From assembly GCA_963969395.1 (NCBI GenBank), contig OZ017800.1:11750479-11814478 (forward strand): DNA of 64,000 bases, read 5' to 3'. Both the position numbers and the translations under genes were made by a program. Positions 23,996-36,959 of this stretch are shown piece by piece (the first letter of the stretch is position 1; every line of letters starts with the position of its first letter). The notes beneath the pieces are model-generated. The model saw only the letters and a program-made list of their open reading frames with translations. It made no database searches and had not been told where the DNA came from. This stretch comes from Pseudoscleropodium purum (taxonomy: Eukaryota; Streptophyta; Bryopsida; Hypnales; Brachytheciaceae).

Positions 23996-26900
23996 CAGAG
24001 CCCCGTCTATGTAGCAGCAGTACTGTAAGCTTACAAATTGTAGTTTGAGCCAGATCCAAATGCTTCTGCTAAAACAAGCTCTCCTGCGGCACACACAGGT
24101 GATCCATATCACGCCAGGACGAACTTAAGCTTCGATGTGTCTGTCCCTCACTACTGGAAAAAATTAAAGACATGTCAACAGGCGGGTTTTATAGTGATAG
24201 CCGTGACCTACCAACCTGTGACTCAGCTCGGTCAAAAAAAGAAGTTTGAATTTTGGAGGGGCGACACTGACCTAAACTTCTGTTTTGAATTTTGGAGCGG
24301 AGAGAGAGAGACATCGACCTAATCAAGCTTCCTTCTTTCAAACACTGCAACTGAAGTACGTGGAGCCAGCGGAGCGGAGCTGCTTAAGTTAAGCCTGGAT
24401 GTGTCCTCGGATTATCTTCTCATTTGTGGGCAGAAACAGAAAGCGAAGTACGTAAACTTAAATTTAATTGACTATATTTGTTGTATTGGATCGCGTAAGG
24501 CTTATGTTCCCCACTACTTGTGGTATTAGATAGATGCTTTGAAAAACAAAAAAAACAAATTTCCGCCAGGGACCTGTTCCCCTGGTTCTGTGTTCTTTTT
24601 CCCCTTTTTCAATGGAAATGGTTCATATATTTCAAGAAAAAAAAAATTAAATGCTTTGTCAAGATCATGTTATGGGGAAGAGTGACCGAACAAAGGTTAC
24701 AAGCATTTTTTTTTAATTCCATGTAACTTAATTTAGGCAGTGGCAAGCCAAAGCATTGAGGACTCTAAACCCATCCTCATGAATTTGTATTAAGTGGGAG
24801 CAGCAGGGTGAATTTGAAGCATGGGGTGAACACAAAATTTTTTGAATTTGCCACATATGATAAAATTTGCAAATTTTGAATTTATATTTGCAATCAAAGG
24901 TCCCAAATTTGATAGGTTGTTGTTGGTGGTGAAGAACATAGAATTAACACATCATAAAATAGGGGGCTTTTTTTACATTTATCTTGTAAAACGGAAAATT
25001 CACCTTAATAGTTCTACTATGTGTGACAGGTTTAGCACCTTGCTAGGCCAAAGGCTCCACCTTTTTCTTCTTTCATTTTAATCCTATGAGGATGTGGTCC
25101 CGATGATCAAGGCAGTTACCAAAATTCTCTGATTATTGAACCAATAGGTGCATTCTTTTTTTTTCTTCTAAACTTAACAATGAAGTCATACATTGGACTA
25201 CTTTGGTCTACAACGTCTTTATAAGTATATCCAAAGAAAAGCCAAAAAAGATAGTAATTAATAAGGTGGTCACTACTAAGAGTGCTACTTTTTGTTATTG
25301 TACCTAGTTATTGTTATTATTACACTTGTCAAATTTTCATTGATTTTCTTATTGGTAAGTGAAAGGAAGCTCTAATGCACACAAAAGTGCGACATTTGGA
25401 TATTGTATGCAAAAGTTCTAGAAAGGTCAAAGTCAAAGTTCTAAAATAGTTTCTTCCACATAGATGCATATTGATTTTGAAGACATATTAACATAAAGTG
25501 ATGACGGCAAATTTGGGTTTGTGACACATTTGGGGGTATTTCCACCTTAGTACTTAGATGAAGCATTGTAATTCAAAATGCATCCATTTCTTAACCAAAA
25601 ATCACTTCTTCCAAGCCTACATTAGAGGATATTTGGGCTCGAGGAGGATTGTTTTAAGTAGGTGCATTAGAAACTACCCTCCCTTGCAATTTCAGAGAAT
25701 GATTGTTCTTGACAAAAAAAATTCCCACAAGAAAAAAAACAAAAAAAACAAAAAAAACAAAAAAACAAAAAAACTCTTGAAATTTTAAAAAAAATTCTTT
25801 TTTTTTTTGAAAATTTTGAAATTTTTTTGGACGTGGTAGTTGCTATGCCACATCAACGAGTTGCCCTGGCCCTTTGCAGGGTTGTTCCCACAATGTGGGA
25901 ACCCACAGTCCTCCCGGGCATGAAAAAATCCTCTAATGCTTTTTCCCATTAAATTTGCCATTTTTTTTATAAATAAAACAAATTGGTATGAAAAGGACCA
26001 TTTTCAGTGCACCAAAAGTTGAAAATTATATTGGAATGGTACAATTTGGTACAATGCAAAAAGAAATTTAAGGTTGATACATAAAGTCATTTTGAGAGGG
26101 AGCAATTAATCTATTTACATCCATGAACATGGATGAAATATACAAAATATGAATGGCAATCTTTTTATTCATCCAAAAGTATAAACATTCATTTCTACAA
26201 GATGCTCTTTCATCTGAAGCTTGGAAAAAGTCTCTTTCATACACATGAAAGTAAAGAGAGAAGCTCTTTGGATTTTAATGCTTGTTAGTAGTGTTAATCA
26301 AAACTATTATCCTCTAATAATTTTTTTTCTGTATAACACTATATTTGTTGACTCTTAAACGCTCAATTATTGACTACACAGATGATAAATGCTTGTAGAA
26401 AGTGAACTTTATTCAATACATATCCATTGACAAAGTTTTAAAAATCATGTAATAATATATCAATGGAAAGAGAAAAAATGATTTATATGAATCATTGATA
26501 TAAATATAATTAAGGATTTTTGCCAATTTATTGAATATGTTTAAAAGTAATTAAAACTATTTTGATGTGGAGTGATTAGGGATTAATTGTCTTGGTTTTC
26601 TTAGCATACATATAATTTCATCTTTTAAAAAGAAATATTAAAAAAATTATTCATATATAGTTGCAATATGGTAGTGAACAAAATCAAGAATTGTGAAGCT
26701 TGAATTCTTGGTCATGGGACCATCTTTTCAAGGTTGTTATTTTGTATATTCATTGTGGGATATAGTATTGTAAATTTATCCCATTCCAGGTCGAATGGGA
26801 GTAAATCCATTAAAGGCAAACTTACATTAGTGGTATACATTCATGTTATAAATTCACCAAGACTATCTCCAAATATTTTAAGTTTGCCAAATTTTGGATG

Positions 26901-28079
26901 AAGTTTACTTATTGTAGATAGCTTTAAAGATGAAAGTAAATCCACTTGATGATGTATGCATAAATACATGTAGATGATTTTTCTACTCACCTACACTCTA
27001 GTGTGCATGTGGCTCTAGTAAGAAAAAAACAAAAAAAACAAATTAATGCATTGTTTTTGAGTTATGACATTTGAGGCAAAGGTTTTTTTGCATTCTTAGA
27101 AAGGGGTCCCCTACAATGAACAAAATTGTCTTAATAAAGGACACTTTATATCTAGAGGCTAGGCCAATCCCCCTCAAAGGTGATTGCACAAATTTAAGAC
27201 TTTCATCCAATCACAAACTCACAAGTGAAATTTTTTGGTCTTCTTCTTTCAAAAAATTGGCCTAACCTCTAAGTGTAAAGCATCCCTTTATAGACCAGGG
27301 AAGATTGCCCCCCTTATTATCCCATCCAAGAGTAAATGTAATAATTGTTTTCTATTTTGGGTCGTGTAAATTTTGTATTTCTTCACCCCTCTTAGATAAT
27401 ATGGGTCCTCTAATTGAAAATATAATTTAGAATACGCAAATTTTATCATAGTAGCAAATTAAAAAATGTAGTGTTTTTTCCAAGGGAAAGAACGTGGGGA
27501 AGTAAGGTGGGTAATCCTCCCTTGCCTCCTTCTAAGTTATTGCTCCTCCACCCCCCTGGGCTTTGAATTAACCCATAGGTCCCTCCCTCCCATGAGCCTA
27601 ACAAAATATAATATCATTTTAGCGTGGGGAAGATCACTCACTAAAATAGCTGAACCATTTTTGATCACCCCCCACCCCACCTCACATTTCCAACCTATAG
27701 ATTGATTTCTTTATGTGAAATTATGGTGCAATTCTTGAAGTAGTTGTGGCACATTATTATTGGTTGTCAAGCTCTCAATATTGCAACTAGCCTTTGGTTG
27801 ATTTTGCAATTAACCTTTGGTTCGAAATAGAAAAGTCTATATGCCACTAGTATAGGTTGTACAGTATAGTTCAGCTAAAAGAATTTATGACGATTATATT
27901 TTGAGTTAAAAAATTCTGAAAAATTATATTATCCTTCCAAACTCTGTTTTTACATCAAGAAAAAATTCTACACTGAGGGAACCCGCACTCTACACACCCC
28001 GTAATTCCTTAAGTGGTCGGCAATGGATCGTCATCCCATACTGCCTGGATGAGAACAGCCTTCAGTTTGTCTGGACCCT
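23996..28079. other. Intergenic DNA, no supported gene
   Basis: Mostly AT-rich. It includes an A-rich (AAAAAAAC)n stretch at 25733-25775, the second copy of the 22.4-kb repeat fragment near 25351, and a truncated MITE copy at 26782. Frames are short and unrecognised. Around 24571-24645 a 'tttcaatggaaatggttcatatatttcaag' plus poly-A stretch may be a very diverged LINE tail. Confidence 0.45.
26782..26850 (-). mobile_element. Truncated copy of the 21.06-kb MITE-like element
   Basis: Starts 'cattccaggtcgaatgggagtaa' and continues with 'attagtggtatacatt', matching the reverse complement of the 21061-21185 element with substitutions. The opposite end is not found. Confidence 0.5.
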
Positions 28080-28660
28080 CGCTACCATTAATTAAGCAGC
28101 AGCAGCAGCAGAAGCAGAAGAATTAAGGATTAAGGATTAAGGATTGGATTAGCAGAGCTCCCTGACGAACTCGGGGACTGCACTAATCAGTAATTAGCAT
28201 GCTGTTAATGAAGATCTGTCCGCTGCTTTGAGTTAAGTGAAGTGAAGTGCTTGCCTTACCCTAACTGCACAGCCCAACGAACTCTGGCCCCGTCCTTCCG
28301 TCCTTCGGTCCGTCCGTCCGTCCGGCTGGCTGGCTACGTTCCCCTGAGTGCATTAGGTCAAACCCTCCCTCCTGGGAAGGGAAGGGGAGTTGTGCCCAAT
28401 GCCCATGATTGCCTGCCTGCCTTCCCCTAAGTCGAAGCCCAAGTTGAAGCTGACTGACTGACTGACTGGGGTTAAGTTAATTAACTACAGTCCAGTCCAG
28501 GAGCTGGTGCAGACAGGGTGCAGAGAGAGAGAGAGGGGGGGAGAGAGAGGGAGAGGGTGCCTGTGCAGGCTCTTGAACTGGCTCTCAGTCCCTCCCCCTC
28601 CCTAACTTAACTTCATATAAAGCGCAGTCTTCATGAGCACCAACTTCTAGAATTCATCAA
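28080..28660. repeat. Cluster of simple repeats
   Basis: In sequence: (CAG)n near 28097, three 'ttaagga' units near 28127, (CGTC)n near 28300-28325, (GACT)n near 28451-28468, and a GA-rich stretch at 28520-28556. None has coding support. Confidence 0.8.
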
Positions 28661-28700
28661 ACCAAACTGCCTGGAGGAACGGAAGAGAACCAGGCACCCA

Positions 28701-29044
28701 GGGCCGCTTCACACATGGGCCCCAAGGTTGAGAGTCCGTCGGCCTCCACCAATCAAATTTCAGAAAATTCCGACTTTGGCCTCTCGACCCGTCACACAAG
28801 GCGGCACAATCCAAAGTCCGTTGCCCTCCAAAGTGCCTACATGGAAGCCCAAGCTCCTACGTGGCAATGGCCCCATGATGGACTCTCGACCAAAGTTTGG
28901 GTCGCCACTTTGTGGTGACCCAAACTTTGGTCGAGAGTCTGTCGAATTGCCCATTTATTGCCCATTTCTTTGGACTCTTGCACAAAGTTTGGCCATGAAC
29001 TCCCACGGCTTCTCGACTTGGTCGGCCCATGTGTGAAGGGCCCC
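28701..29044. mobile_element. Terminal-inverted-repeat element with a nested 28-bp hairpin
   Basis: The ends are CTTCACACATGGGCC at the left and its reverse complement at the right, preceded by GC-rich bases that match imperfectly (gggccg versus ggggcc). Inside, arms at 28881-28908 and 28912-28939 form a 28-bp stem with one mismatch and a 3-nt loop. The element is about 344 bp, non-coding and GC-richer than its flanks. No convincing target duplication is seen, so the superfamily is open. Confidence 0.7.
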
Positions 29045-29599
29045 TCAGACGGAGAGGGGTTGGGACTCTGGTAGGGAAGGGAAGGATACTTATACCAGAA
29101 CTTCTTTTTTAAAAAAATAATTAAGTTTTTCTTGAAACAAATGAAACAAACTTATTCAGTTTGGGGTTCAACTCAAATTTTGGAGTTAACTTATTGGGGA
29201 CTTGCCCATAGGAGTGAGTGGTAAGGTTTTAGTTTTACTTTAAAATTAAAATAAAAATTCAATGGGTACCCACTAGTTTCAAGGCAAATCGACTGGCGAG
29301 TTTTAAGGTTCCTATATGAATCTCACTGCGCGGGGGGTCAAGGAAATTCTTAGGGGTTGCAAAGGACTTAGCATAGAGATTGGGAGAGCTATTTGGGAGT
29401 GACAAATAAAATGCCACATCCCTCGACCAATAGTTTTGTATCACCATACAAGCTGATCAAAGGTGGGAAACTAAGCTCGTAGTGTCAAATGCCACCCTAA
29501 AGGAGCATGCCACTATAACCGTTGATTATTGTAATTTACCAATCCAATGCAGGATTTGCCTCTCTATGGACCACCTCACTAAGGACTATTTGAGAAGGA
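29045..29599. other. Intergenic or possible LINE 5' region
   Basis: No gene is supported. The true 5' end of the following LINE could lie here, but I could not find a target duplication to place it. A 'cttgaaacaaatgaaacaaa' stretch near 29131 resembles an inverted LINE tail. Confidence 0.35.
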
Positions 29600-29781
29600 G
29601 AAGACGCACTACAACGGTAGCCTCGGAGTCCGGATAAAGCAACACAAGAGTAGCCGATCAGTTGCCTCCCTTCTTCCACCTCTAAAAGACCGCACCCTAG
29701 TCATTCTTCTCGATAGAGAAGACTCCTTAGGGCGAGTAAGTGACAATACAAGCAAAAGAGGGAGAGCCCTAGCAAATTGCA

Positions 29782-30093
29782 ATGGAGAACGAAGATGGCG
29801 ATTGGGAGACAATAAGCTGGAACAAAAAACCTAACCACTCCACCTCCTACCACACATCCTCGAATTCCTTGCTCAAGAGAACAATTCCATCCAGTAAGAG
29901 CGGCCCCACCCAGTTAGTAACAAGTGAAGGCCCAGAAAGAGTGATGAGACTAGCTTGGTCAAATGACGGAAACTTCAAAAGCACCACGGTAGGCTCTCCT
30001 TCTACCTTGAAGTCTAGGCAAGGTGGAAGTCATAGCACAAAAAGAGTATCGACATATTGCTCAAGGCTAGGCTCTCAAATGTTAGAGACTTGA
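29782..30093 (+). pseudogene. LINE ORF1-like fragment
   Basis: An open frame begins MENEDGDWETISWNKK and is rich in Ser, Thr and Lys. Its position upstream of the endonuclease suggests ORF1 (RNA-binding, gag-like), but I see no diagnostic motif such as a CCHC knuckle. The frame is interrupted downstream. Confidence 0.45.
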
Positions 30094-30845
30094 ATTCTTC
30101 TCCAAAAGCCAAATATTTCTATCATTGCTGGCACAACCGCTCTAATGGCCCTCCAACAAGCCCCTCCATGGACAGATCAATAAATTAAAGGAGAAATAGA
30201 TATGCTAATGGAGGATATGGATACCACTATGGAGCCGCAAGAAGAGACTATAGTGAGGCCCAATAAAATGACAACTCCCCATTTGCAAGAACCAGAATTA
30301 CCAAATTATTCAGTGTACGAGGGAAGGTCAAGTAGCTAAGTACAACAACGACAGCCCCATCCCAGATGCCACCCCACCTAACCGAGATCCACTCAAGTCC
30401 CCTATTAACTCACTCACAAGACAGAGGCCCATGCGCCTACTAGATCTTAATACCTCAGTTGTTAATTCAACAATGGCCACACCCTTAGGCAACAAAGGCG
30501 AAGCCTCTTTAGGATACCCGCCAATAAAGACATCTCCAAGCTCGCAAGCACTATCCCAAGAGATTCTTCCCTTGCCATGAACACTAGTTTTGATTAGCAT
30601 CCTAGCAATTCTTTGGGAAGAGTTTTACAAGTGCTACAAAACGCGCACCAATAGAGTCTCGTTCATTCCTCAATCGAAGGGGCTTACCCCCAACCATTAC
30701 ACAAGGAGAATTGCCTCCGAGGTCGACAAGCATCAACGCTCAGCAATTCTGGCACAAAGATGAGACACCCCAAGAAAAGACATCCACATCAATGGACCGA
30801 GAATCACAAAGCTGCTCCTAGTGCCACAACCCCCCCATCTCTATT

Positions 30846-31640
30846 ATGAATTTGATAATCAAAATGTAGAATGTGCAAGGGTTGAATGATCATGTTAAAT
30901 TGAACATTATTAGGAGCTACTTTAGTCCATCATTCAAAGAGATCGAAGTGCTTTGCTTTGAAGAGCATCAACTTCAAGGAGCTAAGCTAGGCAACTTGAT
31001 CCATGTGTTTTGGCTACAAGCAAAATTCATTGGGCATAAAGCAGCTACCAGGTTTGGACACATGTCAGGCGATGAAGGAGCTGGCATGGGAGGCATATGC
31101 ATATGGATTTCCCCCTTATACAACACCATTCATCTCCAACTATCACCACTCACAATACAAAAGGGCACAATGGGTGCAATTTAGCGGATTCCTGAGTAGA
31201 GTTGTCTCCATTCTTAATGTCTATGCCGCAAATAGCACCTGAACAAGATGTGCATTATGAGAGTCTCTATTGGAAGACCTCCCTAGAAACTCTAAATAGA
31301 TGCTATGTGGCGATTAGAACTTCGTGGAAAAACAAGAGGACAAGTCAAATTTCAATGGACGCATCATTTCAATAGAAGAAACAAGGGTGTTCTCTCTCCT
31401 AATGAACGCACTCCAAGTAGAGGATCATTTTCCTCCAAATGCAAGCTTGAGATTCTCTTTGAATAACAAAAGATACACCGGATTGCATTCTTTGGCCTAC
31501 TTGGATTGTTGCTACTCCTTCACACAACAAGGTGTGGGCCCATCTCCAATTACCAAATATGCAATTATTGGTGACTTCGCTCACTCAGACCACCATCCTA
31601 TTGTTCATCAAGTCCAACTACTCCAACGAGAGAAGAAAAA
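30846..31640 (+). pseudogene. LINE ORF2 endonuclease domain (broken)
   Basis: Begins MNLIIKM, stop, NVQGLND, the usual start of plant LINE ORF2, where a Trp codon normally precedes N-V-x-G-L-N; here TAG stands at 30867-30869. A later frame has VVSILNVYAANS, the position of the family's N-V-Y-A motif. The 31324 frame reads through to SDHHPI at about 31584-31601, the closing SDHxP motif of the endonuclease. At least two frameshifts separate these pieces. The domain would nick target DNA for target-primed reverse transcription; this copy cannot. Confidence 0.8.
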
Positions 31641-31754
31641 GTCATCCTACAAGATGAACAACTACCATCTACGAGATCAAGTAGTCAAAGAGGTGGTCAA
31701 TAAAATTCGGGGTTGGAATTCAAAGGGTGGCTTTTTTTTAATAAGCTATGAAAA

Positions 31755-33281
31755 TTGGTGAAATTCTACAAACTTTACTGCATCAATAAATCAAAGGAAA
31801 GAAAAGAGGAAGAGTTGAACTTGAGGCAAAATTTCATTGCATCCCAAACAAAGCTCCACAACAATCCCCACTATCTTGTGGCTCAAGAGTGGATCTCCAC
31901 AGAACCCGCCAGGCCGGCGGAGTTTGAGAAATTCCATTGTGAAGGTCAACGAGTAAGGAGTAGGGTTAAGTGGTTAAAGAATGGCGATAAATGTTCCAAA
32001 GAATTCTTTTGTGTTGCCAAGCCCCACTCTGGAGCCTCGAATATCGCTGAACTTGAAGACTGCTAAGGAAACCTTCAGGTCAATCAAGCCCCCCTAGAAA
32101 GGATTTGCATTGAATACTTTCAAACCCTCTTTGCAGCTTCTAAGCGGTCCGAGGCTAAAGCTGAGGCTGCGACTAGTGCAATTTCACTCTTCTATAATAG
32201 ACTAACCAATGCTATGAAGCACAAGCTTGCCAAGCCAATCAGCCTAGAGAAACTAGAACTAATAGTGCAAGGTCTCGGCTCCAAAAAAGCCCTAGGACCA
32301 GATGGAGTGCTAACAGAATTTTATACAATTTACTAGGATATCATCAAATTCAACTTTCACAAGATGATCAGTACCGTAGTAGAGGATCAAAAATTGCTAC
32401 CATGAGTCACAACAAGACTGATATCGGTGTTACACAAAGGAGAGGCTCGAAGTCGCCTCACCAACTGGCGCCCAATTACTCTCTTGAACTCAACCTACAA
32501 ATTTTTTACAAAGGTCTTGCAATTAAGACTACAACCAGTGCTCATGGAGATCATTGACCTTGATCAATCTGCTTTCTTACTACTCCACTTCATATTGGAT
32601 AACATTATGCTCACACAAGAAACATTAGCTTGGGCGGAACAATCAAAACAACCACTAATCTTCCTCAAGCTTGACTTCTCCAAAGCTTTTGATATGGTGG
32701 AATGGAGCTTTTTTTTCAAAGCTGTGGAAGCCTTTGGCATCCCTTCTTGCTTCATTGGAATGTCAAAGATGCTTTTTGTGGACGCTCAATCATCTATAAA
32801 GGTCAACGGTTCCATATCACTCACATTCTCCATCAAGAGAGGCATCTGGCAAAGCTGCCCTTTAGCGCCCTATTTATTCCTAATCATTGTAGAAGTTCTC
32901 AATACCATGGTAAAGGTAGGGGTGGCAACTAGCTCAATTAAAGGCATTAAGCTTCCACAAGGCCATCAACAACAAGTGATCGCTCAATTCACGGACGATA
33001 CTTCCTTATCGTTACTGGACTAGAAAGAGCCAACCCTTCGTATGGTAGCTTTACTAGATCACTTATGCCAAGCCTTTGGCATAATATTGAATTGGAAAAA
33101 ATCGAAGGGCTATTGGAAAGCGAGACCAAGGGAGGATCATCTGGATTGGACAAACCAAATCATCATAGCATGGGTAGATGAAGTCAATGTTTGCAAGTTG
33201 CTTAGAACTCTTTTTGGCCTCAATCTTTCAACCCACTCTGTGGATTCCTTCCTAATGGAGAGAACCACAAAGCAGCTCTAA
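31755..33281 (+). pseudogene. LINE ORF2 reverse transcriptase (broken)
   Basis: The linker motif RSRVKWLKNGDKCSKEFF is followed by KKALGPDG near 32281, the LINE 'GPDG' motif, then in-frame TAG and TGA stops before the longest open part (32427-33023). That part has NWRPITLLN, LKLDFSKAFDMVEW (palm motif A), GIWQSCPLAPYLF (family form usually RQGCPLSP) and FTDDTSL, where motif C is usually (Y/F)ADD. A stop follows at 33021-33023. The Ala-to-Thr change beside the catalytic Asp pair and the Gly-to-Ser change in the QGCPL loop indicate relaxed selection. Confidence 0.9.
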
Positions 33282-34417
33282 CATTGGTGCACGACAAAGA
33301 TCAACTCAATGGGGAGAGGTATAATCGTGAACAAAGTCTTTCTTTCCTCTACCATGTTCTTTGTGGCCATCTGGGGGGCATCCAAGCAAGAATTAACAAG
33401 GTAACTTCATCTATGCAAAACTACATGTGATCTAGCTCAACACATCGGGCCAGAATAAAAGTATTGTAGATCCAATGTTGCCAACCGAAAGAGTCGGGTG
33501 GCATTGACATGATCAATCCACTTGATGCTTTGACAACGTTGATGGTGAAATGGATCTTGAAGGTATGCAAGCTGAGTGACTCCAATCTACACAATTTATT
33601 GAGATTTTGACTCAGTAATTTCCAAACCTACTCTGGCGGACATTGGGTTATAAGCATGGAGTTCTTTACAATTCCTCATTTCCAAGTTCAAAAAGGCTCC
33701 ACAACATGGAACAAGGTTGGTGCAACGTGGAAAAAGTTGCAGTCAGATATCCTACCAATGTGGCCCAAGAATCCCAGAGAAACAAGAGGCAAGTCCTTCT
33801 GGAGGTCACAATTCACCCTAGCCATAGGACCTAGCTTCTCAAAAACCAGAGCACCCCAACTGCACAAAAATGATGTACAAAAAATTTAGGACACTCAATC
33901 ATTTGGAAAACTATTAACTGTCCCTAAAGCTAAAGCAAAATTCAAAATCAGACTGAATGAAAGGGGGGCTTGGCTTGCAGTTACCATGGCCATTCAAAGA
34001 CAATAGGGAATGTTTTTCACATACCAGTTATTGGACACAAAGTTTAGCGAATGGGTGGGGTGGTGCATTACAGAGGATGTCTTACCAAGCGTTGTAATTT
34101 AAGCTCTACATGGTCGTCTTGCCCTTGTGGAAGGATGTAACTGCCCTTGGCCTAAGAATTGGGGTGGCTTAGGGTACTCTATACTTACCTTGTCACTAAT
34201 CCTCCTCGCCATCTCGGTAGGAATGGCCAAACCTACTCTTTTCAGGTTCCTCCACAAAATACAAGTCACTGAGATCCAATGTGGCCCCCAAAGCTCATTG
34301 TGCATTTTTTTATGGGAGAATTGATTGGATAGACTGGGACCAACGAAGGATCGAATGGCATGAAGGCCCACACAACGTCCCATTCATACACTACATAGCC
34401 AAATAGGACGAAAGCTT

Positions 34418-34690
34418 TTGAGGCAGAGACACATCATATCCAATCCAATAGTTCGGAAATGGGGCGGAGCCCTCCCAAATAGCTTTCACCTCCTCTGGAA
34501 AATTGTATGGCCGCGTGAATGTTCAAAAAAGGAGTCTGGACTGCTTTGGCTCATATGGCACAAAGCTGACACACTCAACCATTGGCGTAGAAGAATTGAC
34601 AACAAAGTAAACACACATTGCCCAATATGTCTTCACAGGTCCGAAGAGACGGTGCTCCATTGGTTCTAGGAATGTATCTCTACTCAATGG
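34418..34690 (+). pseudogene. LINE ORF2 C-terminal zf-RVT-like segment
   Basis: Reads LLWKIVWP, later HCPICLHRSEETVLHWF, then a stop where a Trp would be expected and ECIS. This resembles the CPxC...ET..HLF..C pattern found at the C-terminus of many plant LINE ORF2 proteins. Confidence 0.75.
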
Positions 34691-35279
34691 GCTTGGCAAT
34701 GGGCCATTTACATCTTTGAATGTATTGGTGGAGCAAATGCCAAAGGTCCCTAGCGCCCATTAACTTGGTGCAAAGGAATTTTCTCCACCAACATCCTAAG
34801 AAAATTTAATCCTTTCAAGAAGATCTAGTTAAAGATTCACATGACAGTCTTATGGGCTCTTTGGATTTAAAGGAATGATAAAATCTTCAAGTCCATCAAT
34901 TGGCCCAAAGAGCACCTCTTTCAGCAATTATAGGGAGGTACGATTGATTATGGGAGAATCAAGTGGAACAACATCGACAACAAGAGAACAAGCTCTCACG
35001 ATTCAATGAGTAAGCTGCATGCTACCTTCAATAGGAAGAGGTGCAAATTCAGTGTCTTCGCCATAATGGAAGTAGGATAGCCCAGATGGACTCTTGCTGG
35101 TCCTTTCGCTAGCTTCATCTTTCAACCGCCCTTGTCCCTCTTCAAATGACTCCGAGTTTTGGTGCCCTCGCTTGATCGGCCTTGGGTCCTCCAGCCTTTC
35201 TCTGTGTTGTTCCAATAGGTAGCTGCTAGTTTCAGTGTATGTCCCATTGTTTGTCATGTTGTCCCTTGTCTTATCTTGG

Positions 35280-35390
35280 TCTGTTTGGTCCCTGCTAGGC
35301 CACTTGTGGCTAGCAGGTTGTAATTTTTCCCTTTGCAATGAAATCATGTTTCATTTGTTTAAAAAAAAATCATGAATTTAAAAAAAAAAT
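35280..35390 (+). other. LINE 3' terminus with paired hairpins and poly-A
   Basis: The palindromic word GCCACTTGTGGC is followed by 'tagcaggttgtaatt', then the ATGAAA...TTTCAT stem-loop core, then A runs. This block is the reference for the truncated tails found elsewhere in the window. Confidence 0.8.
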
Positions 35391-36925
35391 GGTCATTTTA
35401 TGAATATATATGAGTATGTTGTGAATTTGTGAAAGTTCAAATAACATGATGTTCTACCAGCTCAAATGATTTATTGCATTCATGTATGCATGTGGGTACA
35501 ATTTGGACTTCCTATATTCACATATTTTCAAGATTGGTTTTGGATAAAATGATGGCAATAAGGGTCTCTACTTTAGTTGGGGGTTCTTGGGAAGTTATGA
35601 TTTTTACAAAATTCAATAATTTTTACCATGTATGTTCAAATGCCACCAAAGGAAGCTTGTGCACCCCTCTTCACCGAGGGCTTTCCGACAATATCAAGAA
35701 CACAACCGAGAGACGCACGGTCCACGAGATCTCAACATAACAAACAAAACAAATAGCCTATCCTAAGGTATTGATTCTCCAGTTGATCACTTTTCTCGGT
35801 GCAACCATTGCGAGGCCAGAAGGTCTCACTCAACCCGACCCATTTCCGGTCCACGAGTTTTTCTCTCCGTATTTTCCAAATTCATATTATTTTGTATACA
35901 GGAACATGGATTGTCTATTGAGTAGATCATATAGTCCAAGTTTGCTTAATGTAGGTATCCCATCTAGAATGGTGGGGAGTAAACATAAGGAATTTTTGAG
36001 TGGTGGAGCTCTACTTCATGAGAATCTAGAAAAATCCTTTCCCAAAATCATGCCCCAGTCCCACCCATTCCCCCCATTTGCGAGTTAATCTCCTTGATCC
36101 ATTGATCGAGCACGCTTTGGGTTTGTCTACCTCCAATGAAGTATGCCACTACTACATACTTCCTTAAGCGCTCTATTTCTTTCCATACAATTTTCTAATC
36201 TACTTCAAGAACTATATTGCAAATGCGAAAGCCAGAAGAGCAACATGCTAGTCCGACTAGGAATTTCTCACTTGGTGTGGCTTTGGTTGGATGGATTGTT
36301 GCATTCCTACCGAGATTGGTGAAAGCTACTACCAATTTGGGCTCGACCTCCTCGTGTCTCCTTGGCTCCCTCCCTTTGCCGCCATCTGTCCTTGTAGAGG
36401 AGGCTAGCATGTGCTCCAGCCTGGCCTTGAGAGTGTGATCGTAGGACGGACACTCCATTTTGAACGAGATCATCATAATGTTCGAGCTAAACGTGGTTTT
36501 GCAAACCCTAATAAAAACCCTAAAACGTATGTGAATACCCCCCACCCACCCACCCACGCTTGATCCCAGCTCCAGCGAGGGCGCTTGGGAATCAATTGTG
36601 TGACTTCGCGGAGTGCATTTTCGAAACTAAATTCATGATTTTCAAATTACCAACTTGTTCACAAATAATGTCCATGTGTTTGTTCTACCTCCAAAGTACA
36701 GTACAGTATGCACGGAATTGCTTAAAGCCAGGGTGATCTGAACCGGAAATGATGGGTCAGCCGGACCTGCAGTTTGGGGACATGACCAGCCAATGACTGT
36801 ATGTTTTGCAGAGCTAACATTATAATTTATGAATTGGGGACCAAGGGAGGTAGACAAACTACATCAATGACTGATGCTGATGCCATGGACAGAGAAAGTC
36901 TCTCAAGGTCACAAATAAATAAATA

Positions 36926-36959
<34 letters not shown>

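Larger units (their letters stand above)
29600..35390 (+). mobile_element. Degenerate L1-type LINE retrotransposon
   Basis: The order of remnants is that of a plant L1 element: an ORF1-like frame (29782-30093), then ORF2 with an APE-type endonuclease (30.85-31.6 kb), a linker with the WLKNGDK motif (near 31.97 kb), reverse transcriptase (32.2-33.3 kb), a C-terminal zf-RVT-like segment (34.4-34.7 kb), and a 3' tail ending in TTGCAATGAAATCATGTTTCATTTG and poly-A near 35.37 kb. Many in-frame stops and frameshifts show it is dead. It is GC-richer than its flanks. The 5' boundary is approximate because no target duplication was identified. Confidence 0.88.

Noticed and set aside
28127..28148. Telomere-like repeat (three 'ttaagga' heptamers)
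   Set aside because: The unit is not the plant telomere unit TTTAGGG and there are only three copies among other simple repeats.
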